Assembly (NCBI RefSeq): GCF_009760905.1
Contig: NZ_VIRW01000003.1
Location: forward strand, 124,001 to 188,000
Reading direction: 5' to 3'
Origin: Chitinibacter sp. GC72
Lineage (GTDB): Bacteria > Pseudomonadota > Gammaproteobacteria > Burkholderiales > Chitinibacteraceae
Length of the DNA stretch: 64,000 nt
The position numbers were made by a program, and so were the translations under genes. Below the pieces are notes generated by a model. The model made no database searches. It had not been told where the DNA came from and saw only the letters and a program-made list of their open reading frames with translations. Positions within the stretch are counted from its first letter, which is position 1; the number at the start of each line of letters is the position of its first letter. This document shows, in pieces, positions 1 to 8,798 of the stretch.

Positions 1-182
1 CAATTTTGTCGGTCGCGATGATGCTGCGTTACACCTTCAATAATGAAGCGGCTGCACAGCGCGTTGAAAATGCTGTGAAGAAAGTGCTGGCGCAAGGCCT
101 GCGTACCGCCGACATTTATGAAGCCGGTACGACCAAGGTTGGCTGCTCGGCAATGGGCGATGCAGTGGTTGCCGCGCTGTAA
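1..182 (+). CDS. leuB: 3-isopropylmalate dehydrogenase, C-terminal end (partial)
   Basis: The window opens inside this gene; the frame starting at base 3 runs to TAA at 180-182. The visible 59 residues contain AMMLRYTF, then [16 protein letters not shown], which matches the conserved C-terminus of LeuB. That enzyme is the NAD-dependent oxidative decarboxylase that makes 2-oxoisocaproate in cytoplasmic leucine synthesis. The active-site portion lies outside the window. A strong hairpin terminator follows 22 bases after the stop, so the leucine gene or operon ends here. The call rests on family recognition of the C-terminus only. Confidence 0.9.
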   Translation, partial: ILSVAMMLRYTFNNEAAAQRVENAVKKVLAQGLRTADIYEAGTTKVGCSAMGDAVVAAL

Positions 183-203
183 TTCATCGTTTGATTTTGA
201 TGC

Positions 204-230
204 AAAAAGAGCCCGTTTGGGCTCTTTTTT
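204..230 (+). terminator. Rho-independent terminator after leuB
   Basis: An 11-bp stem (AAAAAGAGCCC / GGGCTCTTTTT) with a GTTT loop and a T run lies directly downstream of the leuB stop. It separates leuB from the DUF1428 gene. Confidence 0.9.
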
Positions 231-402
231 ATTGCCGCTCACCTGGCTTAGACATATTGGCGCTGAAGCTGCCTGAGATAAGCGATGAATGATAAAAGGG
301 ATTTCTTACAGGGAGGCGGAATCTTTTTATCGCTTGCTTGCCCTTTATTAGGTAGAAGGAACTAAAGTACAACAACTACCCAATCTGTTTAAGGAGCTGA
401 AC

Positions 403-768
403 ATGACTCATTATGTAGACGGTTTTTTGTTGCCCATCGCCCCGGAAAAACTGGCCGATTACCAAGCAATGGCCAATACCGCTGGTGCGGTATGGAAGGA
501 GCATGGCGCTATTGCCTACTGGGAATGTGTGGGCGATGAGCTTGATGTGCCGGAGATGGTGTCTTTTCGTGCTGCTGCAGGCTGTAAAGACAATGAAACG
601 GTTGTGATGGCCTGGATCATTTATCCTTCGCGTGAAGATCGCGATCGGATTAATGCCTTGGTGATGGCTGATCCGCGCCTAAGCGGGATGTGTGACCAGG
701 AAAATCCACCTTTTGATTTTAAACGCATGGCCTATGGTGGATTTAAATCCATTGTTCGCTACGAATAA
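403..768 (+). CDS. DUF1428 (YbaA-like) family protein
   Basis: A 121-residue soluble protein that starts MTHYVDGFLLPI and contains the family hallmark FKRMAYGGFKSIV at its C-terminus. It matches the DUF1428/YbaA family of small alpha/beta-barrel-like proteins, whose biochemical role is not established. AAGGAG lies 7 bases before the ATG and fixes the start. It appears to be a single gene between the leuB terminator and a solute-binding protein that begins 47 bases later. The upstream gap (231-402) shows no other gene. Confidence 0.85.
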   Translation: MTHYVDGFLLPIAPEKLADYQAMANTAGAVWKEHGAIAYWECVGDELDVPEMVSFRAAAGCKDNETVVMAWIIYPSREDRDRINALVMADPRLSGMCDQENPPFDFKRMAYGGFKSIVRYE

Positions 769-815
769 GTAAGCGCTGTAGCTGGCTGGAAAAACACATT
801 GCAGGAGTATTCACC

Positions 816-1577
816 ATGCGCAAACCGGCTTCTCTGATATTTGCTTTTATGCTCGGTGCTGGCATGGTGCAGGCCGAAACGATTCAGCTCACCTTGCAGG
901 AGTATCCGCCCTATATGGGTGAGAAATTGCCCTATCAGGGCTTGCTGACGAGGGTGGTGGTGGCGGCTTTTGCCCAGCAGAAAATCGGCGTGAAGCTTGA
1001 GTCGGTGCCGAATCGGCGGGCTATTGATGGTGTGCGGATGGGTTTGTATCCCGGCGGTTTTGGCTGGGCGAAAAATCCTGAGCGGGAAAAAGATCTGTTG
1101 TATACCGATCCCGTGTTGTCGCTGCGCATGGTGTTTTGTCAGCAAAAAGGGCGCGAAATTGCTTGGAAAAAACTCGAAGATCTGGCGGGCTACAGCATCG
1201 GCATTACTTCCGGCAATTTTTACTCCGAAGAATTCGACAAGCTCAGCAAGGCGGGCGTGCTGCAAATTGATACCAGCAATAGCGACGTGAGTAATTTCAA
1301 AAAACTGCACGCCGGTTATATCGATTTATTGCCGATTGATATTGAAGTGGGCCCCTATGTGCTGGCCAAAAATCTGAGTGTAGCCGAGCGCGACAAAATC
1401 TTCTGCCAGAATCAGGCTTACTGGACCGCGCCTTTGCATGTGGTGTTTAGCCGCAAAAACCCAAACTCCCCGCGCTGGGTGAAAAGCTTTAATCAGGGCT
1501 TGCGAGCATTGAACGAGAGCGGGCAACTGAACAGCCTGATTGAAAATACCCGGCGCGAAATCAATCAGGCCAATTAA
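816..1577 (+). CDS. Periplasmic solute-binding protein, SBP family 3-like
   Basis: The 253-residue protein begins with a Sec signal peptide (basic MRK, hydrophobic core, likely cleavage after VQA at about residue 20). The mature part starts TIQLTLQEYPPYMGE, typical of the two-lobed family 3 amino-acid-binding fold, and later carries GYSIGITSGNFY. AGGAG lies upstream of the ATG. No permease or ATPase gene is adjacent, so it is either an orphan binding protein or serves a transporter encoded elsewhere. Many orphan proteins of this family in Neisseriales are annotated only as ABC transporter substrate-binding protein. The ligand cannot be read from the sequence. Confidence 0.8.
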   Translation: MRKPASLIFAFMLGAGMVQAETIQLTLQEYPPYMGEKLPYQGLLTRVVVAAFAQQKIGVKLESVPNRRAIDGVRMGLYPGGFGWAKNPEREKDLLYTDPVLSLRMVFCQQKGREIAWKKLEDLAGYSIGITSGNFYSEEFDKLSKAGVLQIDTSNSDVSNFKKLHAGYIDLLPIDIEVGPYVLAKNLSVAERDKIFCQNQAYWTAPLHVVFSRKNPNSPRWVKSFNQGLRALNESGQLNSLIENTRREINQAN

Positions 1578-1748
1578 TTGCACGATTCACGCCGCCTTTG
1601 GCTCGTGTTATCCGCGCTGACCGAGTAAAATATTCACTCCGCCGCACCAGTCTTGGAGACGGTTAACGTTGTGTCTGCAGATCTGCACACAAATCGTTAA
1701 TAGGCTCTGGCTGCTGCGGTTGTTTTTATTGATACATGGAGTGAGTAT

Positions 1749-2684
1749 ATGTCTAAAGCCCTTTCTGTTGCGCTAGTTGGTGCAGATACCCCCGCAGCAC
1801 AAACCGTATTAGATGTATTGGGCGAAATGCTGGCTGATATGTCCTTCGCCATTGCTGCGCTGTATCCGCTCTCGGATGACGAAGACGCGGGCACGGTTGA
1901 GCTGCGCGACCATGTTTTACCGGTAATCGACGTTGAGGTATTTGACTGGAGCACGGTAGAGGCGGCGGTGTTTGTTGGCGTGCCTGAGCTGGCAAGCAAA
2001 TACGCTGCGCAAGCGGCGCAGGCCAATGTGGCAGTGATCGACCTGACAGGCGCCACGCAGAGCAAAGTGGGCCAGCCGCGTCGTGGCCAGATTGTTAGCC
2101 TGCCGCATGTACTGACCTCCATGGTTTCCGCCACGCTGGCGGCATTTAAAACGCTGGGGCAGCTCGATTTTGCTGCGGCAACAGCCATGGTGTCGGTGTC
2201 GGAAGACGGTAAATCAGCCATTGAAGCGCTGTCGATGCAGACTCGCCAGCTGTTTGCACAGCAAGAAGTCGAGCTGGCGGGTTATCCCAAGCGGCTGGCG
2301 TTTAATGTTTTGCCAACGGCGCAGCGTGGTGAAGAGGCGCGTATTCATACCGAATTGGCAGCAGCAGGGCATGCGATTAACAGTTTAACCGTGAGCCGCG
2401 TGCCGGTATTTTTTGGGCACGCAGTGAGTGTAACGGCGCATTTTGCCGCGCCACAAACCATGGCGGCGCTGGAAGAGGCGATCCATGGTGCACCCGCACT
2501 GTATTTGCTGCAAGGCTCAGGTGCAGTGGGCATTGCCACGCCACAGGATGCAATAGGTGGCGATAAGGTGTGGGCAAATCAGTTGCAATTGTCGGAAGAT
2601 GGTCGTACCGCAACGATCTGGCTGGTTGCCGATAATGCGCGCTTGCCAGCGCGGGCAGCGGCTTTGTTGCTGGCTCTGGTGTAA
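1749..2684 (+). CDS. Aspartate-semialdehyde dehydrogenase-like protein (USG-1 type), cysteine-free
   Basis: A 311-residue protein with an N-terminal nucleotide-binding-like segment (SVALVGADTPAAQTVLDVL) and the overall plan of Asd. It contains no cysteine at all, so the catalytic Cys of true aspartate-semialdehyde dehydrogenase is absent. The region where NPNC or NPGC would sit reads SLPHVLTSMVSATL. This matches USG-1 proteins, Asd paralogues usually found near asd in proteobacteria and of unknown function. GGAG precedes the ATG. A strong terminator follows 42 bases after the stop. No genuine asd is in the window. Confidence 0.75.
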   Translation: MSKALSVALVGADTPAAQTVLDVLGEMLADMSFAIAALYPLSDDEDAGTVELRDHVLPVIDVEVFDWSTVEAAVFVGVPELASKYAAQAAQANVAVIDLTGATQSKVGQPRRGQIVSLPHVLTSMVSATLAAFKTLGQLDFAAATAMVSVSEDGKSAIEALSMQTRQLFAQQEVELAGYPKRLAFNVLPTAQRGEEARIHTELAAAGHAINSLTVSRVPVFFGHAVSVTAHFAAPQTMAALEEAIHGAPALYLLQGSGAVGIATPQDAIGGDKVWANQLQLSEDGRTATIWLVADNARLPARAAALLLALV

Positions 2685-2726
2685 GGGCCGTACTTTGAGT
2701 CAATCCATCGCACTCTGAACAGACCT

Positions 2727-2752
2727 AAAAGCCCCGATTTCGGGGCTTTTTT
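2727..2752. terminator. Terminator between the USG-1-like gene and rlmJ
   Basis: Stem AAAAGCCCCG / CGGGGCTTTT with an ATTT loop and Ts on the plus strand. The genes converge here and the As on the left arm give a T tract on the minus strand too, so it probably ends both transcripts. Confidence 0.9.
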
Positions 2753-2757
2753 GTGAT

Positions 2758-3606
2758 TTAGCTGGTGTGTGATTCAAGGGTATATCTCGTTCTGCTATCC
2801 AGGCCAAGGTGTTTGACCAGATACGGCATCAGGGTATTGAGATCTTTTTCCAGTGTCCATGGCGGATTGAACACAAACATGCCTGAGCCGTGCATGCCAA
2901 ATCCATCGGCGCTTGGTGTTTGTACCGTCAGGCTAACGTGTAACCATCCTTTGCATGGGATTTTTTTCAGCTTTTCGAGCATTTCTTGCACTTCAACGCG
3001 CGCCAGTTGCGGATACCAGATTGCGTAAACGCCAGTGGCAAAGCGCTCCAGCGCCAGTTTCATCGTGTCGGCGACGCGCACATAATCGTGTTTGTCTTCA
3101 TATGGCGGGTCGATCAGCATCAGCGAACGGCGCGGCGGCGGCGGCAGTACGCCTTTGATGCTGGCAAAACCGTCGGCGTGAATCACCTGTGCGCGTTTAC
3201 CGGCCGAGGCAAAATTATCGGCCAGTAATTTTGCGTCGCTGGTGTGCAATTCAAACAGGCGCAATTTATCGTCAAAGCGCTGCAAGGCTTGCGCGACAAA
3301 AGGCGAGCCGGGATAAAACATGAGCTGATCTTGGCCTGCGTTCAGTGTTTTAACGATCTGCACGTATTTTTTCAGCGCGTCGGGCAGATCATTGCGTTGC
3401 CAGATCCGTGCAATGCCCGATTCGAATTCGGCATTTTTGGTCGCGTAGCCCTCGGTGAGCGAGTAAACGCCAGCACCGGCGTGCGTGTCGATATACCACC
3501 AAGGTTTTTCTTTTTGATTTAGGTAATCAAGGAGCAAAACTTCAACGGCGTGTTTAAGGACGTCGGCATGATTGCCGGCATGAAAAGCATGGCGATAACT
3601 GAGCAT
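2758..3606 (-). CDS. rlmJ: 23S rRNA (adenine-2030-N6)-methyltransferase RlmJ
   Basis: About 282 residues. The chosen start gives MLSYRHAFHAGNHADVLKH, the strongly conserved N-terminus of RlmJ (YhiR); an ATG six codons upstream is less likely. DTHAGAGVY (residues 40-48) is the SAM-binding motif I, and DPPYE (166-170) is the catalytic motif IV of N6-adenine methyltransferases. The length agrees with the E. coli enzyme (280 residues), which methylates A2030 of 23S rRNA during ribosome assembly. It lies downstream of rhlE but is separated from it by a terminator, so it probably has its own promoter. Confidence 0.93.
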   Translation of the reverse strand: MLSYRHAFHAGNHADVLKHAVEVLLLDYLNQKEKPWWYIDTHAGAGVYSLTEGYATKNAEFESGIARIWQRNDLPDALKKYVQIVKTLNAGQDQLMFYPGSPFVAQALQRFDDKLRLFELHTSDAKLLADNFASAGKRAQVIHADGFASIKGVLPPPPRRSLMLIDPPYEDKHDYVRVADTMKLALERFATGVYAIWYPQLARVEVQEMLEKLKKIPCKGWLHVSLTVQTPSADGFGMHGSGMFVFNPPWTLEKDLNTLMPYLVKHLGLDSRTRYTLESHTS

Positions 3607-3713
3607 GGCGCGTTTTCCAGTCAACAGAGTTTCGGGTTTGCAGGCAAGGGGTGCCGCAGATTGAATGAGGGGCAGGGTTCAGAGTTCGGGCAGATTGCGA
3701 AGGCTGAATCCGA

Positions 3714-3739
3714 AAAAAGGCAGCCTAAGCTGCCTTTTT
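3714..3739. terminator. Terminator downstream of rhlE
   Basis: Stem AAAAAGGCAGC / GCTGCCTTTTT with a CTAA loop sits 19 bases past the rhlE stop on the minus strand, before rlmJ. Confidence 0.85.
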
Positions 3740-3758
3740 GCATATTAATGGGTGGGGC

Positions 3759-5555
3759 TTAGCTGAAACGGCCGCCACCACGGTTGCCACCAGCGGGTTT
3801 GCCGCCGTAGCTGCCGCGATCACCACCACGGTCGCCGCGTGGTGCGCCGCCGTCACGGTTGCCGCCGAAGCCGCCGCGATTGCCGTCGCGTGAGGCACCT
3901 TCACGTTGGCCACCGTAACCGCCGCTACGTGGTGCGCCATCACGGTTGCCACCAAAGTTGCCGCGTGGTGCTGCATCGCGGTTGTAGCCACCAGTGCGAT
4001 CGCCTGCGTGGTCACGCGATTGGCCTGAGCCAAAGCTGCGCTCGCGCGGTGCGCCTTGGTAGCCGCTGTCACGTGGCGCGCGCTCGCCGTAGCCGCCACG
4101 GCTTTCGTTGTGGTGTGAACGCTCACCGAAACTGCCGCGCGATGCTTCACTGCGATGTCCTTCCGGACGATCGCCACGTGGTGCGCGATCTGCGTAGCTG
4201 CCACCGTCGCGATTGCCTTGGTAGCCGCCGCTGCGTGGAGCGCCGCCGTCACGATTACCTGCGTAGCCGCCGCGGCCTGCGCCGCCGCCACCGTTGCCTG
4301 CATAACCGCCGCGGCCACGACCGCCGCCGTTACCTGGGCGACCACGATCGCCGCCACCTTGACCACCGCGACCTGGCTGGAAGCGTGCTTCCAGACCTTC
4401 GATTTCTTGTGTCGTGAAGTCAATATTGTATTGACGGCGGATTTTGGTCAGCAAAGTAAAGTCGCTTTTGGTGACCAAAGAAACAGCTTCACCTGTACGA
4501 CCGGCACGACCGGTGCGGCCGATACGGTGGATGTAGTCTTCCGAGAAGCGTGGCAAGTCGAAGTTCACCACCAGGCTAATGCCGGCAACGTCGATACCAC
4601 GCGCAGCAACGTCAGTGGCAACGATCATGTCGATGTCGCTGCGACGCAGGCGATCCAGGGTGCGGCGACGATCGCGCTGCGCCAAATCACCGTGCATTGC
4701 GGCGGCTTTAAAGCCTTCCATTTTTAGCCATTCAGCCACTTCATCGGCAGAGATTTTGGTCGCAGTGAAAATAATCGACTGTTGGCCTTCATTTTTCTTC
4801 AAGAGGGCTGCAACGAGTTTCTGTTTGTGCTCGTAGCCATCTGCGTAATGCACCGATTGCGCAATTTGCGCTTGCATCGTCGCTTGTGGTGCCATTTCAA
4901 CCAGTTTTGGCGAGCGCAGCATCGGGCCGGCGAAACGCTGAACTGATTCAGTCAATGTCGCAGAGAACAGCGCGGTTTGGCGCTCTTTTGGCAGCTGATC
5001 GACAATCGCTTCAACTTCATCAATAAAGCCCATGTCCAGCATGCGGTCGGCTTCGTCCAGCACCAGCAATTCCAGACGGCGGAAGTCAATACGGCCGCTG
5101 CGCAGCAAGTCGGTCAAACGGCCTGGCGTTGCCACCAGCACTTCGTACGGTTGCGCCAGCATTTTGTTTTGTACCGGGTAAGGTACGCCACCCACGACAG
5201 TCACTACTTTGCAGCGTGGAATCTTGCGGCAGAATTCTGTCGCTACTTTGGAAACCTGTTCGGCCAGCTCGCGAGTTGGTGTCAACACCAGAATACGCGG
5301 GCCACGAGCGTGGTGGGTCGATTCTTTGGTCAGCTTGTGCAGTGCTGGCAGCAGGAAGGCGGCAGTTTTACCGGTGCCTGTTTGCGCCGATGCCATGATG
5401 TCGTTGCCTGCGAGCAGTTCAGGAATCGCTGCGGCTTGAATCGGTGTTGGTTTGTTAAAGCCCTGAGCTTCCAGAATCTCGGTAATTTGCGAAGCAAGAC
5501 CCAGTGTTACGAATTCATTAGGCGTGTCTGTAGCGGTAGCAGCTGTATGCGGCAT
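3759..5555 (-). CDS. rhlE: ATP-dependent RNA helicase, DEAD-box RhlE type with Gly/Arg-rich tail
   Basis: 598 residues from the ATG at 5555, preceded by AAGGA; an upstream in-frame start would add 22 poor residues. Visible motifs are the Q motif FNKPTPIQ (33-40), Walker A AQTGTGKT (57-64), PTREL, TPGR, DEAD (167-170), SAT (198-200), and in the second RecA domain VATDVAARGIDV and HRIGRTGRAGR. The last 190 or so residues (bases 3762-4385) are a low-complexity glycine/arginine/asparagine tail with repeated GGYxGNRDGGA-like units, expected to bind RNA nonspecifically. Bacterial RhlE helicases unwind short RNA duplexes in ribosome maturation and RNA decay, often in the cold. The tail's strong codon bias creates long spurious open frames on both strands. 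Confidence 0.95.
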   Translation of the reverse strand: MPHTAATATDTPNEFVTLGLASQITEILEAQGFNKPTPIQAAAIPELLAGNDIMASAQTGTGKTAAFLLPALHKLTKESTHHARGPRILVLTPTRELAEQVSKVATEFCRKIPRCKVVTVVGGVPYPVQNKMLAQPYEVLVATPGRLTDLLRSGRIDFRRLELLVLDEADRMLDMGFIDEVEAIVDQLPKERQTALFSATLTESVQRFAGPMLRSPKLVEMAPQATMQAQIAQSVHYADGYEHKQKLVAALLKKNEGQQSIIFTATKISADEVAEWLKMEGFKAAAMHGDLAQRDRRRTLDRLRRSDIDMIVATDVAARGIDVAGISLVVNFDLPRFSEDYIHRIGRTGRAGRTGEAVSLVTKSDFTLLTKIRRQYNIDFTTQEIEGLEARFQPGRGGQGGGDRGRPGNGGGRGRGGYAGNGGGGAGRGGYAGNRDGGAPRSGGYQGNRDGGSYADRAPRGDRPEGHRSEASRGSFGERSHHNESRGGYGERAPRDSGYQGAPRERSFGSGQSRDHAGDRTGGYNRDAAPRGNFGGNRDGAPRSGGYGGQREGASRDGNRGGFGGNRDGGAPRGDRGGDRGSYGGKPAGGNRGGGRFS

Positions 5556-5955
5556 GTTGGCAGTCCTTGTGGTATGGCCGGGAAAACTCACCGGCACAAC
5601 ATCGACGCCAACCAGGAACAACCGCTAATCACAATGGCTTGGCTCTTGCGAGCCGGGTGCGGGAATAAGGTCAGAGGCGATGAGATCGATAGAAAGTGGC
5701 TGTGTCGTCAAGTAATGATCGTCACACAACCGAAGGGGGCGAATTATGCCTAGGTGTTGCGGATAATGCAACAGCTGTAGCGACAAAATTTGAAATTACA
5801 TACGCTTGCTGCTAGGTGGTGTGCGAACTTTGGATTTTATTTTTTAAATCAGATGTTTAATCGGGCATCGTGTATGGCGTGGCCGACTGTTTGCCTGCGA
5901 TTTTGCGAAGCGCTTCATTTCTGATCGCCTGCGCATCCGTGTAGAATTGCGCTTT
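5556..5955. other. Divergent intergenic region, rhlE / COG4255-type gene
   Basis: About 400 bases without a credible gene. It must hold the promoters of both divergent units. An AT-rich stretch near 5785-5855 is the likeliest promoter area for the rightward genes. The rhlE side leaves a possible long 5' leader, as is common for cold-inducible DEAD-box helicase genes, but no RNA structure could be confirmed by eye. Confidence 0.4.
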
Positions 5956-6987
5956 ATGAAGACTGAAAACCACCAAAATCATCTCGAACTGATTATTCCG
6001 GCCAGCATCTGGCCCGATGCCCATAGCCGCCAGGCCATCTGGCGCGATCTGCCGATGCCATCACTGGCGCTATTGGCGGGGAAAGGGAAAAAAACTACAC
6101 TGGCGCAAGCAGATCATGAGACGTATCTGGCCTCGCTGTTTGGCGCGGAAGTCTTGCCGGTTGCGCCCTTGTTACTGGCCAGCCAGCCCGATCTCACCCC
6201 CGGCTACTGGTTGTGCGCCGATCCGGTGACCTTGCGCGTTGATCGCGATCATCTTACCGTGCTGGGCGAGCCCTATCTTGAAGTGACGCAGGCGGAAGCC
6301 GATGCGCTGATTGCGGCGCTCAATGCGCTGTATCGCGCCGACGGATTCGAATTTATTGCGCCCACGCCGCAACGCTGGTTTGTTCGCTTGCCAGCCGATC
6401 CGGATTTGCGCTTTACGCCGATTTATCGTGCGCTGGGGCAAAACCTGAACGATGTTTTGCCGCAAGGCGCCGGGGCTTTGAAATTTAACGCGCTATTAAA
6501 TGAAATGCAGATGCTGCTGTATTCGCACGCGGTGAACGATGCGCGAGATGCGGCTGGGAAAATATTAATCAATAGTATATGGCTGTGGGGTAATGGTAAC
6601 CTGCCTTGTAGCGATATACCCCGGTTGGATCGGCCGCTGTTCGCCAGTGATCCGGTATTGGCTGCACTGTCGGCCAGTGCGCTGCCAGTGAGCTATTCGC
6701 ATATACAGGCCCGCGATGCGGTTGTGGTGCTTGATCAATTGCGCCTGCACGCGCTGTATGGTGCGGGTTATGACTGGCAGCAAGTCTGGCTGGCCTGGGA
6801 GCAGCACTGGTTTGCGCCTGCGCTGGCTGCGCTGCGCAGCGGTGAATTGAGCAGGCTGACGCTGTCGTTTAGCGACGCGGCGCAGCAGATTGTCGTGACT
6901 CGCGCCGACTTGTGGCGCTTCTGGCGGCGCAGCGCTTTGCCTGCCCATTTCACTGCCGTGGAGTCCGCGGATGTTGGAGTTGACTGA
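5956..6987 (+). CDS. Conserved hypothetical protein (COG4255-like), cotranscribed with recJ
   Basis: 343 residues from the ATG at 5956; a TTG three codons earlier is in frame but unlikely, and no clear Shine-Dalgarno site is visible for either. The protein has SLALLAGKGK near the N-terminus, a central LLNEMQMLLYSHAVNDAR and INSIWLWGNG. This is the pattern of a betaproteobacterial family (COG4255) that is often mislabelled phosphoglycerate mutase and commonly sits just before recJ. Its stop overlaps the recJ start by one base (TGATG), which indicates translational coupling. Function unknown; a role beside RecJ in DNA metabolism is inference from position only. Confidence 0.7.
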   Translation: MKTENHQNHLELIIPASIWPDAHSRQAIWRDLPMPSLALLAGKGKKTTLAQADHETYLASLFGAEVLPVAPLLLASQPDLTPGYWLCADPVTLRVDRDHLTVLGEPYLEVTQAEADALIAALNALYRADGFEFIAPTPQRWFVRLPADPDLRFTPIYRALGQNLNDVLPQGAGALKFNALLNEMQMLLYSHAVNDARDAAGKILINSIWLWGNGNLPCSDIPRLDRPLFASDPVLAALSASALPVSYSHIQARDAVVVLDQLRLHALYGAGYDWQQVWLAWEQHWFAPALAALRSGELSRLTLSFSDAAQQIVVTRADLWRFWRRSALPAHFTAVESADVGVD

Positions 6988-8696
6988 TGTCGCTGATTAA
7001 AAAGCGTGCCGTACCCGCTACGCTGGAAAAGAACTTACTCGCGGCGGGCTTTAATCCGCTACAGGCACGCTTGTACGCTGCGCGCGGCATTGCCAGCCCG
7101 ACCGAGCTGGAACACGAACTCAAGCACCTGCTGCCGTTTAAGCTGCTGAAAAATGCGCCCGAAATGGGTGCGCGGCTCGCCGATGCAATTGAACAGGGCA
7201 AACGGTTGCTGATCGTCGGCGATTACGACGCCGATGGTGCTACGGCAACGACGCTGGGAATGAAAGGCCTGGCGGCCTTCGGTGGCAAGGTCGATTTTAT
7301 CGTGCCGAATCGTTTTGAGTACGGCTATGGCTTAACACCCGAAATTGTCGAGCTGGCGCGCAGCAAATCGCCCGACATTATTGTCACCGTCGATAACGGC
7401 ATCGCCAGCCACGCGGGGGTTGAGGCGGCCAAAGCGCATGGCATCGAAGTGCTGATTACCGATCACCATTTGCCCGCCGACACGCTGCCCGACGCGCTGA
7501 TTGTCAACCCGAATCAGGGCGATTGCCCGTTCCCGAGCAAAAATTTAGCCGGTGTCGGCGTGATGTTTTATGTGCTGATGGCGCTGCGCGCAGTCATGCG
7601 TAAACGCGGTGCTTTTGCTGATAAACCCGAACCCAATCTGGCACAGTGGCTCGATATTGTCGCGCTTGGCACCGTCGCTGATGTGGTCAAGCTCGACGCC
7701 AATAACCGCATTTTGGTCGAGCAAGGTCTCAAACGTATGCGCGCAGGCCGTGCCTGCCCCGGCATTATGGCGTTGTTCACCGCTGCGGGGCGTTTCTATG
7801 GCCGCGCCAGCTGCTTTGATCTGGGCTTTACGCTCGGCCCGCGCCTGAATGCGGCGGGGCGGCTCGACGATATGAGTTTTGGCATCAATACCTTGTTGGC
7901 AACGAGTGAAGAAGTCGCGCTGCCGCAGGCCAGAGAGCTCGATCAGCTTAACCGTTCGCGCCGTGAAATCGAGCAGGGAATGCGCGAAGAGGCCGAGCGC
8001 GCGCTGATCAATGTCGACGTGGCCGACCGCTACAGCATTAGCCTGTATCAGGCCGACTGGCATCAAGGCGTCGTCGGGATTGTGGCGTCGCGAGTTAAGG
8101 ATCAGTTCCATCGCCCGACAATCGTCTTTGCGGACGGGGCAGATAGCAGTGGTGCCGATGATGACGAAATCAAAGGCTCAGGTCGCTCAATCCCGAGTCT
8201 GCATTTGCGCGATGCGCTTGATCTGGTGTCCAAGCGCCATCCGACTCTGATCAAAAAATTCGGCGGCCACGCGATGGCGGCGGGGCTGACTTTGCTGCGC
8301 AAGGATTTTGCTGCGTTTGAGGCTGCTTTCGAAACTGTCTGCCGCGAGCTGCTCGATGAAACCCAATTGACGCGCGTGATTGAAACCGACGGCGAATTGC
8401 CTAGCCGCGATTTGCAGATTGTCACCGCTGAATTGCTCGACAAGCAGGTCTGGGGGCAGGGCTTTCCCGCGCCGGTGTTTAGCGGGCAGTTCCGCGTGCT
8501 TGAGCAGCGGATTGTGGGCGAAAAACACAGCAAGTTAAAATTAAGTAACACTGACGGTATCGTGCTGGAGGCTATGCGTTTTAACTGGTCTGAGCCTATA
8601 CCCCGTGATATTCATGCCGTGTATAAAATCAGCGTGAATGAATTTCGCGGCGAGCGGATATTGCAGTTACAGTTAGATTATTGCGAAGCCATTTAG
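6987..8696 (+). CDS. recJ: Single-stranded-DNA-specific exonuclease RecJ
   Basis: 569 residues, normal for the family. The DHH-phosphoesterase motifs are clear: DYDADG (79-84), TVDNGIA (134-140) and TDHHLP (158-163). FGGHAMAAGLTL, the DHHA1 glycine motif, follows in the second half, then a C-terminal OB-like portion. The manganese/magnesium-dependent 5'-3' exonuclease acts in the RecFOR recombination pathway, mismatch repair and base excision repair. The ATG shares its A with the TGA of the preceding gene. Confidence 0.97.
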   Translation: MSLIKKRAVPATLEKNLLAAGFNPLQARLYAARGIASPTELEHELKHLLPFKLLKNAPEMGARLADAIEQGKRLLIVGDYDADGATATTLGMKGLAAFGGKVDFIVPNRFEYGYGLTPEIVELARSKSPDIIVTVDNGIASHAGVEAAKAHGIEVLITDHHLPADTLPDALIVNPNQGDCPFPSKNLAGVGVMFYVLMALRAVMRKRGAFADKPEPNLAQWLDIVALGTVADVVKLDANNRILVEQGLKRMRAGRACPGIMALFTAAGRFYGRASCFDLGFTLGPRLNAAGRLDDMSFGINTLLATSEEVALPQARELDQLNRSRREIEQGMREEAERALINVDVADRYSISLYQADWHQGVVGIVASRVKDQFHRPTIVFADGADSSGADDDEIKGSGRSIPSLHLRDALDLVSKRHPTLIKKFGGHAMAAGLTLLRKDFAAFEAAFETVCRELLDETQLTRVIETDGELPSRDLQIVTAELLDKQVWGQGFPAPVFSGQFRVLEQRIVGEKHSKLKLSNTDGIVLEAMRFNWSEPIPRDIHAVYKISVNEFRGERILQLQLDYCEAI

Positions 8697-8798
8697 TCGG
8701 TTTCATCGGCTAAATACGCCAATTGCCCTTGTTAAAACCCTTTGATGGCAAAGTGCGCAGGCATCAGTCAGTTGCGATACCCCGGAAGGAAAGCCCGA

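Noticed and set aside
3725-4423. Long Ala/Thr-rich open frame antiparallel-phase to the rhlE tail, and an Arg-rich one on the plus strand (3839-4417)
   Set aside because: Both arise from the codon bias of the Gly/Arg repeats in rhlE; low-complexity products without any motif or ribosome site.
4977-5753. 258-codon plus-strand frame opposite the rhlE start
   Set aside because: Antisense to conserved helicase motifs and without protein features.
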